This document shows, in pieces, positions 35,642 to 47,600 of a DNA stretch of 64,000 nt (positions are counted from its first letter, which is position 1; the number at the start of each line of letters is the position of its first letter). Source of the stretch: Eublepharis macularius (taxonomy: Eukaryota; Chordata; Lepidosauria; Squamata; Eublepharidae). The notes below the pieces were generated by a model that saw only the letters and a program-made list of their open reading frames with translations, made no database searches and was not told where the DNA came from. A program made the translations under genes and the position numbers. The DNA lies in NCBI RefSeq assembly GCF_028583425.1, contig NC_072796.1:143477464-143541463 (forward strand). The letters are read 5' to 3'.

Positions 35642-38600
35642 ATGTCTGGGCTGAAACGGCGCTGGAGAGATTTGCCCGGCAGAGGGCCGAGCCCACCGCC
35701 CCACAAAGCTCTCCGGCTTTCTCCAGAGCCAGGGCCCAGCAGGGGGCAGGATTCGTGCAGCATCCTTGAGGACCTGGACAGGCTGGGCAACCACAACCCA
35801 GAGCAGCTCTTGGCATTCTTGAAGGCCCACACTGCCCTCCTGGAGCGAGCACTCGGCAGCCCCGGTCTCAGTCCCCACCAGGTGCGTGCTGTGCTGCATG
35901 CGCTCAGGTGCGTGACGAAGGCGCCCCTGGAGCCTCAGGAGGTCCAACCCGTGTTGCTGATGGTGCTGCAGCCTCCCTTTATGCTGCAGAGCCTGCTGGG
36001 GTATATTGCTCACCTGGAAACCTTCTGTTGCGAGGATGGGCGGATTTCACAGGAGGTGGTGGGGGATGTAGTGGTCACCCTCCATCACCTGCTCACGGCC
36101 TTTCCGGGCCAAGCACGCACTCTGCTCTGCTACCCCATGGACCTCCTTTATGCCACAATCCAGAGGCTCCAGAGCCGTGGCTTCCAGTTCACATGGATCA
36201 CCCAGAAATGGCTATGGGACACCAAATTCCTCTTGGATAAGGCCTTCCCAAATCAGGGGGAGCTCCGCAGCGGGAGTCTGGCATCCCCAGCAAGCCGGGA
36301 AGATTTCCACCTCATTCCCGTCTTTCCGACTCCTGAGGACATATTTCTGGAGCCCACGTGGAAGCTGAAGCCCAACATAATAGTGGGCAAGTATCGGAGC
36401 GATGCAGCGTACCTGGACACACACTTCCGCCTGTTGCGCGAAGATCTGGTCAAGCCCCTCCGGGATGGGATCTCTGCCCAGTTCACCCTCCAGAACCTTT
36501 TTTCAGGCTCTGAGAAAGTGAGAGGGGAGCTGCTGCTCTATCAGAACGTCTGGCTGGTCCAGGTGGGTGCCTCGCCCTCTGGTGTCATGTACCTGGCCAA
36601 GTATGTGTCCAAGCAAAAGGCCGCCCCCGTCTCCTCCAAACGGCTCCTGAGTGGCTCCCTTGTGTGCCTCATCTCCAACGACAGCCACCACGTGCTCTTT
36701 GGGACAGTGGCCGGGTGCAACAGGAAAGAGCTCCCCCACGGGGCTGTGTGGCTGGATCTCAAGCACAGCCACCGCTCCCTCCAAGGGCACGTGGGCAGGA
36801 CTTGCTTCACCATGGTGGAGTCGCCAGCCTTCTTCGAAGCCTACCGGTATGTGCTGGAGGGCCTCCAGGAGGTGGTTGCCAATCATGTGCCATTCAGGAG
36901 GTACATCGTGCAATGCGACCTCGACATCTCCCGGCCTGCGTACTTGGAGGGAGAAGCACTCCCCTTTGACCTCTCAGCTCTGCGTTCCCTGGGGAGTAAA
37001 TGCGGTCTTGCTGCCAGTTCCAGCCCTCAGGTAGGTATGGTGGGACCCCAAACAATGGGAGCGGGGCAATCAGGAGGAAGAGGGACTCCTCGGAGAGGGG
37101 CACACGGGAGCCTTTGAATGGGGGCAGTGAAGAGGATCTCTGCAGGGGAAACCAGGAGATGTAGAAATAGATCAGGAATAATGGAGTGGAAGAAATGAAG
37201 GCACAGGTGAGTCTACAGGAGCCTTGGGGAGGCATGTGTTGGCCTCAGCCTCCGAAGTGGATATGCAGCCATGCAACAGATCTGGTAATCTTTAAATACA
37301 CCAGTGGGTGGGTGTGGGGGGATTGCTGCCCTCCGTGCCTGTTTTCCAGGCTGCTCACAGAAGTGAGTACAAAATCCCACCCCACTGGCCATTCCAGTCC
37401 AAACTTCTCCCACCAATATTTGTCTCGTTAAAATTCTCCAGTCAAGATGGCTTACCAGATGAAACACTATAAAACCATTCAACAATGGGTAACTATTAAA
37501 ATAACTAAACAGCAGCCAATCAAAAACAACCCAGACCAGCAACAGCGAAAATCTGAGGAACAGAAACAAAATCAGCCTAACCCTCTAAATCAACGAAATG
37601 GCCGGTAGATGGAACAGGCCAAAGTCGTGTCTGAAGGAGCGAGCCCTGACTCTCAGAAGCTCAGACCCTGAAAATCTTTTTTTAAAAAATTATTTATTTA
37701 ATTTTTTTAAGTAATACAATACCAATCAACACATAAAAACATAAACAACTGGTCAACATCTATCCAGATAATTTTGATAATACAGATAAGAATATACTAT
37801 CTTTACATTGGAGGCTTATACAAACAGATTGAAAGTGACATAACAAACTGAGCAGGACATCGAAATAATCTTTAGGCTTAACAAGTTTTTTGATATATTC
37901 ATCTGTTGTCAAGAATTCCAAAACCGGATACCAAAGCTCAATAAATTGCGATTTGTAGTCTGGGCTCTCACGTTGTTTAATGTAATCGGTTAGCTTTGCC
38001 AAGGTAAACTGGTCCCAGACCCTTAATAGCCAATTAGAAATGGTTGGGCTTTGTTGCTCTTCCAAACTGCAGCAGTAACTAATTTACCCACCGCCAACAG
38101 TTGAGCTATTAAAGCTTTCCTTTCTTTTGGGATGGGAATATCGTGCCAATCAGACCCTGACAATCTTGTGGGTCTCCGAGGTGCCACCGGACTCAAATCC
38201 TGCAGTTCTACTGCAAACCAACACAGCTACCCACCCAAACCAGACCAAAATGGTACGTCAGAGAGATGATAAAGTATCCAGGCAATAAGGACAATGAAAA
38301 ATGGTCAGGAAAAGTGAGTTACTGGGCAATAGCAACATCTTGTGGTCTGCAAGCCAAGAGTGTGGTGCCAGGCAAGCTCCAAAAGGAGATCATTTCTCAG
38401 CCTAAATGGAGGGCACTGCCAGAAAAATCTTGCCTGCCCTGGGCACCTGCCTCAGTTTTGCAGACACACACAGCAGGGTTTTGGATGAAGATCTTAAACT
38501 AGCAGGAAAAACTGAGCCAGGGGAAGCCATGCTCCAGGATATTTCCCGCAGATATTTTGCTCCACATTAGAAAAGAGCGAGAGTCCAGCAGCACCTATAA

Positions 38601-41600
38601 GATTAACAACATTTGTGGTAGGGTATGAGCTTTTGTGAGCCACAGCTCACTTCTTCAGCTGTGGCTCAGGAAAGCTCCTACCCTACCACAAATGTTGTTG
38701 GTCTTACAGGAGCTGCTGGACTCCTGCTCTTTCTACGGCTGCCTATTTTGATCTTTGCTCCACGTTGGTTTCCTTACAACAGCCCTGTTTTTGGAAGCAT
38801 TGCCATGATGTCATCTTCTATTTCGTGGTCGTCCCCCTGCATTGCTGCAGACTTTCTCATAACTAGTTTAGATGATCTTTGTGGAAAGATCACAATTAAA
38901 GTGTTCCTAGACATTTCATTGTGGAGTTATAAGGGGAAAGATGCGGGCCACAGGTGGCAATAAGTGCCTGAGGTTGAACAACTGGAGCAAAAACTAGATA
39001 AGATGGAGGTGATGCTGGCTGATGGGGTTATGGCTTTAAATGGATTGTACTTCCTACTATTGATGGTGTGCAGATTTCGCTGAAAGGCTCTTAAGAGCTT
39101 AGAGGTCTTGCTGGATCTGGTCTGTTGGATAAGCAGGTGCCCCTGGCAGCAAAAACATGCTTTTTCCATGCTACACCTAGTTAGGAAGCTGGCTTCTTAT
39201 GAGCAGACATTTGATCTGGCCGTGCCAAGCTATGCTTCAGTAACGTCCAGACTAGATTACTGCAACACACTGTACATAGGGCTGCCTTTGGAGACAATCC
39301 AGAAACGGCAGCTAGTTCCAAATGTGGCAGCCCTTTTGTTATCGGGCCAGCTGGTGGAATTCATAGAATCATAGAGGTGGAAGGGGCCATACAGACCATC
39401 TAGTCCAACCCCCTGCCCAGTGCAGGATCAGCCTAAAGCATCTCTGACAAGTATTCATCCAGCCTCTTCTTGAAAACTTCCAGTGAGGGGGAGCTCACCT
39501 CCTCCCTAGGCAGCTGATTCCACCTTTGAACTACTCTGACCATGAAGAAGTTTTTCCTAATATCCAGCCGGTACCTTTGCGCATGTAATTGAAGCCCATT
39601 GCTTCGGGTCCTACCCTCTGCTGCCAACCGGAACAGCTCCTTGCCCTCCTCCAAATGACAGCCTTTCAAATATTTAAAGAGAGCAATCATGTCCCCCCTC
39701 AACCTCCTCTTCTCCAAACTAAACATTCCCAAGGCCCTCAGCCTTTCCTCGTAGGGCTCAGTCTCCAGACCCCTGATCATCCTCGTCGCTCTCCTCTGCA
39801 CCCTCTCGATTTTGTCCACATCCTTTTTGAAGTGAGGCCTCCAGAACTGCACACAATACTCCAGATGCGGCCTGACCAAGGGAGTATAGAGAGGGGACTA
39901 TGACCTCCTGCGATTTTGATGCAATGGCCCTTTTGATATAACCCAAGACTGAGTTTGCCTTTTTTGCCACCGCATCACACTGACTGCTCATATTTAGTTT
40001 ACAGTCCACTCTTACCCCAAGATCCCTTTCACATATACTACTGCCCAGAAGTGTATCCCCCATCCAGTATTTGTGTTTCCCATTCTTGTGGCCCAGATGT
40101 AATACTGTGCACTTGTCTTTGTTGAATTGCATCCTATTCACAGCTGCCCACTTATCCAGAGTATTCAGGTCTTGTTGAATTTTAATTCTATCTTCTTGGG
40201 TGTTTGCTACTCCTCCCAATTTGGTATCATCAGCAAATTTAATGAGCAGCCCTTCCACTCCTTCATCCAGATCATTGATAAAAATATTGAAAAGTACTGG
40301 GCCCAAAACCGAGCCCAGCGGCACCCCACTGGACACCTCCAATCTGATGAAACACCATTGACCACCACTTTTTGGGTGCGGTCCTCTAACCAGTTCCCAA
40401 TCCACCAAACTGTCCTATAGTCCAGTCCACAGTCTTCCAGTTTGCCCATCAGAATGTCATGGGGGACCTTATCAAAAGCTTTACTGAAGTCCAGATAAAT
40501 CACGTCACTCCTCTTCTGGGGTCTCATCAGGTTTATTTCTGGGTCCAATTCAGGCTCTTGATGCACACCCCTGTCTGTCTGTCTACTTTATTTGTACCCC
40601 AATGGGGACTCGATATGGCTCACATCATTCTACTCTCCTCCACAGTTTATCCCCCCACAACAACCCTGTGAGGTAGGTTAGGCAGAGAGAATGTGAGTGG
40701 CAGAGTGGGGAGTCAAACTGGCTCTCCCAGATTCTGGTCCAACACTATCCATTACGCCACTTCTAAAGCCGTTCAGGTCCTTGGGCCGTGTAGTTGGGGG
40801 ACTGCCTCTCTCTGCATCCTTCCCAGCAGGGTCTCCCGTCAGTGGCCCCCTTGTCCGAGGCACGTCCGCCCACAGTCTGGTCTGGAGCCCCTTCAGGGTC
40901 TGCCCCGGGCCTCTGGAGCGGCCTCCTGTCAAGGGGCTTCCCCTCCTGACTTGCCCGTGAGGCTGCAAAGCAGGACGGTCCCAGAGCTCTTTCAGAGCCA
41001 TCGGAGCCTGGGCAGAGGGGGGATCACCATGGGGGGGGGAGCATAAAGTGAGCTGAGACGGGGGTACGTGTTTCATATCTGCTGTTTTTAATATTTGTTG
41101 CATAAAATTGTTTTTACATTGTTGTTACCCGCCTTATGTCCTGAGATACTCAGGAAAAAGGAGGGCATATAAATACGTTCAATAAAATAAATAGTAGTCC
41201 GGAGAGCTCACAACGTTCTTGTGGTTCCTGCCCTCAAGGAAGAAGCTCCGCTGGTGGATCTGACGGCCGTGAGCCCCTTTTGCTCTCCCCTTTGGACTCC
41301 GGAGACATTTCCCGGCCTGGATGAATCACAGATCTTGGCCATCCGGATGGCTCTGAGCAGAGAGTTCGTGCTGATCCAGGGCCCGCCTGGCACCGGTGCG
41401 TACAGGTCACGCGGAGCTTCCAGCTGCCCCCCCCAGCCCCCTGCTCTCTCTGCCTGGCAGGAATCCCTCACCCACTATCAGGTGCGGAGCCTGCCCTGCC
41501 GAGAGGGCACCTGGGGATGATGCCCTCCCTCCGTGACGTGCTGAGCTGGCCAAGGCAGAGATGGTGTCCTGGTTCCTTTCCAGGCAAAACATTCATCGGA

Positions 41601-44600
41601 CTCAAGATTTTGGAGGTGCTGCTGGCCAACCAGGCCCTGTGGAACAAGGACTGCACTCCCTGCCTGGTGGTTTGTTACACTAACCACGCGCTGGACCAGT
41701 TCCTAGAAGGTCAGTGTGCTGCAGCTCAGAGGCTCAGGGGAGGGGCCTTTGTCCAGGAGGCCCTGGGGACCACCGGCAGTGGTCACCTGTCCCCTTTCCA
41801 GGGCAAAGATCCAGGCAGGCCCCCCTTCCTCACCGATGCAATAAGGAAGGGCTTTCCCACAGTCCCGTGGAACGCAGGCCCTCGTGCAACCGAAATGTGG
41901 CCAGGCAGCGGCTGCCTGTCTAGCCCAAGCAGCCCCCTCCTCCCCATCCCGCTGGTGTTCCGTGCTGCCCTCCCACAACACCTGACCCTCCACCTTGGGC
42001 TGGAGCGAGGCTGGGGGGTGGGGGCGGGTTGCAGTCACTGGTCCCATGGCAGTGGACTCACCCCTGATTGTCTGGGGCTACTGGGGAAGGACCCGGACAT
42101 TTAAGGTGCGAGTGTGTGTACCTCTTTAGCAAGCAACACTGGACACAGGCTGGTAAAATACAAAGGAATTTATTAGAAAGAGAACATAGGAGCGTGTGCT
42201 AAGCAGAAACTGCTCATGAAAATATTTAGGCAAGGCAAAAACAAACAACAGCTTGCTAATCTATGTTCTTCCTAGCTAAAATACTCCTTTGCTGGCTACC
42301 CGTCTAAACATTCTCTGATGAGTTGGCTCCAAGGCAGGTGGTTCCTACCAAAGTCCATCCGTGCCCAGCTCACTCTGGGCATCCTGGAGAAGGCGTGGAG
42401 CTAGTGGCGCTCTTCTTACATAGCTGGTAGCTGGCAGTGGCTCCAAGGTCGCGTAGCTGGTCAAGACTGGTCTAGCACGGTGCAGAGAGAGCGAGAGAGG
42501 ATGGTCAACTGCCTAGAAACAGAGAGGCTTCTTCCAAGTGGTGGGGGCCATCAGGCCACTAAAGGAACCAATCAGGGCTTCTTCCTTAATTGGACGTTAC
42601 CTCCCTGAGAAAGTTTAGGGAGGACGGCTAGAGCTGGGGGCCTCCCCAGGGTCACCCCCTCAAAGCACGAGAGAGCCCCGGTGCAGGGAGTCAGCAGAGA
42701 GGCCTAGAAAGAGCTCTCGCAGGCACGAAGCCTGAACCAAAGTTTTTGCTCTGCATCTGGCGGGACGGGGCCTGCTCCTTGCGACGTCGCATGGCCTGCT
42801 TCTGGCCACGTCGCCAACGTCGCTCGCTCAGGATGTCTCTTAGGCTGTTGTTCTGCTCTGGCTTGCTTTTAATGGCATTGGCTTGCTTTTAATGGTTTTG
42901 TTTTACCATCTTAGTTGTAAGCCGCCCAGAGCAGGCCTCTGGAGAGGCAGCATACACCTTTCCTAAATCAATTAATCTGGCGTGCCCAGAGAGCCCCTGC
43001 AGAGACAGTTTTGGGTCCGGTAGCACCTTCAAGACCCATTACAGTCCCCCGGAGAGCCCCCTTGGCCATCTGCACTGACGCTCCCAGTCCAGATTCCTCC
43101 CCCCTCCCAAGCCAACAACGGTAACAGAAGACATGCAACAGGTGGCCGTTGAAAGGGCCAGTGCCCTTTGGGGGTGCTCTTCAGCTGTCCCCACCAAGTG
43201 GTTCAGGAACCCGGGCCACTCTCTCCGCTCCTGGATCTCGGCTGCCTCTCAGTCTCCCTGCTGCCTGAGCCTCACTGCAGCCAACAGCACGGAACCGCCC
43301 CCTGCCTTGGTGCTTGCAGATGGGTCTGTGGGGTGGGGCCCCAGGAGGGCGCTGCAGCTGGGCCATCCCAGAGAACCTCTTGGAGCCTGCCAGTCGCAGC
43401 AGCAGCAGCAGGAGGAGGCGGCGGCAGGAGACAGCTGTGGCCAGATGTCCCTGTGGGTCTCCTGCCTCCCTGCTGCTGCCGTGCTCAGCACAGCAGGGAC
43501 CTGCACAGACAGAACCACCATGGCATCCTTCTCAATGAATGGCCGTGGAGAGCGTGGGGGATTTCCAAGAGGCCCCTGTAAAGTCTTACGGCAATGGAGG
43601 CTTGTCTGGTAAGCGCACAAAGGTGTGGCAAGGTAGAGGTGGCCAGATGGGAAAGTGTGCTGCTCTCTCTCTCTGGCATGGCCACTGCAGTGCATTCAGA
43701 TGGGTCAGGATCCTGCACAGCTCTTCAAGCCTCGGAGTAAAGCCAGACCAAGCCAGTCCTTCCCAAAGTCTCGAAGGTCCTGGGTTGGGTTGCAATTCCA
43801 CAGGCGTCCAAAGACTCTTGCGTTTCAGACTTGCTCTTGGAGTGCAGCGGTGAGAGTCGGGGCACCAGGGTCTTGGTTCGGGTCCAGCCCTTGCCCTGTC
43901 CACGGGGCTGGTCAGGCCACTGCACTGGCCCACACCTGAGCCCCACCCCCATTCAGAGGGGTGCGCAAAAAGCTCCCGAATTCCTTGGGGTGCTAACAGG
44001 CCCTGTGCTTTTGACGCCAGATGCCAACAACCACTTCTCTGTTTGCTTTGCACCCCCATCTCTGCTTCTGAAGGAAGGGGCTTCGGCTCTGCGAAATCTC
44101 CCTCCTGGGAGTTCTCCTTCCCCCTCCACTGCACAGTATTTGGGAGCCTGGGTTACTGTGCCAAGGAATGTGGCTGAAGGCCTCGAGGGAAGCAGCCCTT
44201 CTCAGTGCCGCAGCCTAGACCGAAGACTGTCGTCCCTCACACAGCCCCATCTGATTGGCATCTCCCTGTGCCATCACCAGCTGAACATTAGTTGGGCAGG
44301 GCCTACTGCAACCCTCCACACGCTTCTGCAGAGGGGCGGGGGGGGCATTCCCTCTCCTCTCTTCACTTCACCCAGGAATCCTCAAGTTCCAGCGGTCAGG
44401 AGTTGTCCGCATCGGTGGCAGGAGCAAGAATCAGGCAGTGGCTTCGTGCTCCTTGAGGAATGTGCGCAAACAATCTTCAGGCTTCCTGCTGTTTGGAGAG
44501 AAGCAGCAGTACGGCAGGGTAAGCAAGACATGCTCGTTCCCCTGGGGATCCTGCTGTCCTTGAGCACCTGGCGTGCCCCCACTGGGCTGGGAAGCTCAGG

Positions 44601-47600
44601 CCTCTGTTCCCAGGACGACTGCTGCTGCTGGGACGCTTCTTGCAGGCACTCCTTCCTAGCCCCCACTCATTTCAGTGCGGAGGATTTCTCTCTAACCGCC
44701 TCCCTCCGTGGTTCCTGCGCAGATGCTGGGCTCGCTGAGGCGCCGGAAGGGAAGCATTGCCTGCTGCACGGAGCTGCTGGAGCTTCTGCCCCGGGGCATC
44801 CTCACAGGGAAGGAGCTGGAGGCGGAGATCACCGAGGACCATCTGTGGGTTCCAGAGGTAAGCAGAAGGGGGGCAAAAGGGGGACCCTCCCCAAAGCGCA
44901 TCTCAGGCTGAGCCGTGGGTCTCTCCTTGTAGGGAGGGCTGCTGCAATGGCTGAAGATCTACCCCCCGAAAGAGGAAGTGCGGCCTCGGAGGCACAGGTC
45001 CTGCAGGAGACCAGCAGGTAAGGGCAACTCAGAGGGACACCCCCTCCCTGTCTCCTCCCGGGCCTTGCAGGCTGGGCCGTTCCTCTTCGCTTGGAACTCC
45101 TGGTCTGCCCAGCACTCTTCTTCAGACGTTCCTGACCTGGCACTGCCTGGTAGCCATTGCAGTGACTGAGCTGCACTGGGCAGTCTGACCACCAGGCCGC
45201 TGATTTCCTTAGACCTGGTCAGGGATCCTGGGAGTGCCTCTCAGACCCCGAAACACAAAGCTGATCGGGGTGATGGTGTGGGTTGTTGGGCCCTCGGGCT
45301 GGGCCCCTGGAAGCACCACCCACCTTTGGTCTCAAGTCTGATTGCAGGGCCAGTGGGGGGCAGGAGCGGCTGAAGAAGGGCTCCCCACAACTGGGTACTT
45401 GTGGGTGTGAGCCTCAAAGGAGGGGGGGGGGGAGAGGCCAGTCCCGAAGGAAGGCTTGGCTCGGAGGCCGGCCACAACACGCCCTGCATGGTTCTGCAAG
45501 GCATATTTTGGCCCCGGCTGTTTCCACCCTCCCCACTCAGGTGGGTCAGGTACCTCCTTGCTCACAGGCAGGGAAAAGAGGCTGAGCAAATGCCCGAGGC
45601 TGGGTAGGAAAACCACCTGTCTTTCCCAGGTCCCAGTTGACTGCCTTGGCCCAGACCCCGCCACAAGCCATTCACGCCAGACTGAGGCAAAGAGCTCCCG
45701 TGGGGGGGGGGGTGTCTGCCTCTGCCCCAGCTGAGAGCTCATCGTTTCTCACTTCAAAATCCAAATGCTGTGGGGTGGGGGAGTCAGGGAAGAGCCCTCT
45801 GCCTCCCCCCCCATGCATGCTAACGCGGCCCAGGAGGCTGCAGCACCTTCACTGGGAGCCACACAGTCGAGGCCCCGCGGATGAGGCAAAGGGGGAGCGC
45901 TGGCAGGGGGACGAAAGTGGGGATGTCGTCGTGTTTGGTGACATCAGCTGCTCCCTCCTTGACTGGGCAAATGCAGTGCTTGGACCGTGCTATAAAAATA
46001 AGGCTCCTAGGTAGCATCAATGACTGTGCATTAGAGAGCTGATCACAGAGCCAGCCAGAGGAGCAGCCAGGCCTGACTTGGTTCTGAGTGGGGCACCAGG
46101 CCTCATGAAAGATAATGTTGCACCAACCGCAACGCAATGCTATTCATGGAAAAGAGTAGGAGTCCAGTGGCACCCATAAGACTAACACAACTAGTGGGAG
46201 GGTAGGAACTTTCGCCAGCCACAGATACAGCTAGCGTTCTTGGCAATGGAAAGTTACTCCTGAAGTCCAAAACAGTAACACTGGGCTTCAAAAAAGGGAT
46301 CTTTACACAAATAGGAAGCTAGTTGGAAAGGAGGTTAGGTGCATAGCCGTCTTGGTCTGTAGTAGAACAGCAGGATGCGAGTCTGGTAGCACCTTTGAGA
46401 CCCGCCAGATTTCCAGAGTGTCAGCTTTCGAGAGTCAGAGCAGAACAGACACGGTGCCTGTCTGAAGAAGGGAGCTCCGAGAGCCAAAACAGACGAGATG
46501 CCCGACGAGTGGAGGGCACATGTCAGTTTCCCGCAAGGTTCCACAGGAAGTGTAGTGAGAAAGATCTCTCTTCTCCCTGGCAGAGGTTCCTTCTCTAGGC
46601 ATCTAGTCCAGTCCACTCGGCTCCCGCTCACCGCAGCCAGCTCCCCTTGCTCCCTGAAAGCACCCCAGAGCCTCCTCACCTGCGAGGAGCAGCCGAGCCC
46701 CTCCAGCGTGGCCTCAGCGGCTTGAGGCAGAGAAAGGGAAAGGGTGGCGGCTCCGGCTCAGCTGGGCTCAGAGGCAGTGCGCACTGCTGGGTGCACGTGG
46801 CACGAGCTCCATGCTGGCTCCCTGCGCTCACCCCAGAAGAGCGAGGATGGGTGCAATTGGTTAAAGTTGGTTAGTCTTAGAGGTGCTACTGGACTCTTTA
46901 CTATTTTGCAACTACAGACTAACGCGGCTAGCTCCTCTTGTCTGTGCAGGCACAGAGCTCCTCCGATACGATAAGGACGAACGATTCTTGGATGATGATT
47001 ACAGTGATGATGATGAAAAGGTGGAGGATCTACCAGGACTCAAGAGCAAGTTTGCCTACATCCTCCCTGCCAAAGAAAGGTACGTGCGTGGCCTGGCTGC
47101 TCCCTGGGGCTGGACCCTTCTGGCTCAGTGCAGGGCCGGGGGCTTGTGGAAGAGTGAGGGCGGAGCTGGCCTTCCCGCAAGCCCTGGCCTACCTGGTTTG
47201 GAGTGCTGCTTTGGCCCCTGGCATCACGACGGTGCACATCCTGGCATGGCACCCTAGTTCAAGGTGGAGCCCAGAAAAGGACAATGGCCCTGGCAGGCAG
47301 GCAGGCAGGGAAGGTTGGTCCACTCGGCCCAGGGAAAGAGGTGGGCAATTTTCAACTGTTTCACAGACCCTTTGGAAGGAAGAAGGGGAATACGGTTGCC
47401 CCGCTGGTCCTGGGTGGCAGTGCAGGGAAACAGCTTTGGATGCGTCAGTAAACACTTGCAAACAGAAAGAGCCGCTCGGGATGTGAAGAAGGGCTGCCTG
47501 GCCAGACCCTGGCATCTGCCTGTGTCCTGAAAGGCCTCTGGGACAGCGGGACAGCAGCACTGCCTCAGCAACCCAACTGGCCACTTCCGGGCCTCCCATT

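Noticed and set aside
37031-37036. Alternative exon 1 donor (TAG then GTATGG) joined to an acceptor at 41206
   Set aside because: Phase would fit, but CAG/GTAGGT at 37030 with the pyrimidine-rich acceptor at 41238 is stronger at both ends and also in phase.
42130-42760. Possible solo LTR in ZNFX1-like intron 3
   Set aside because: No paired ends, target duplication or primer-site context could be confirmed.
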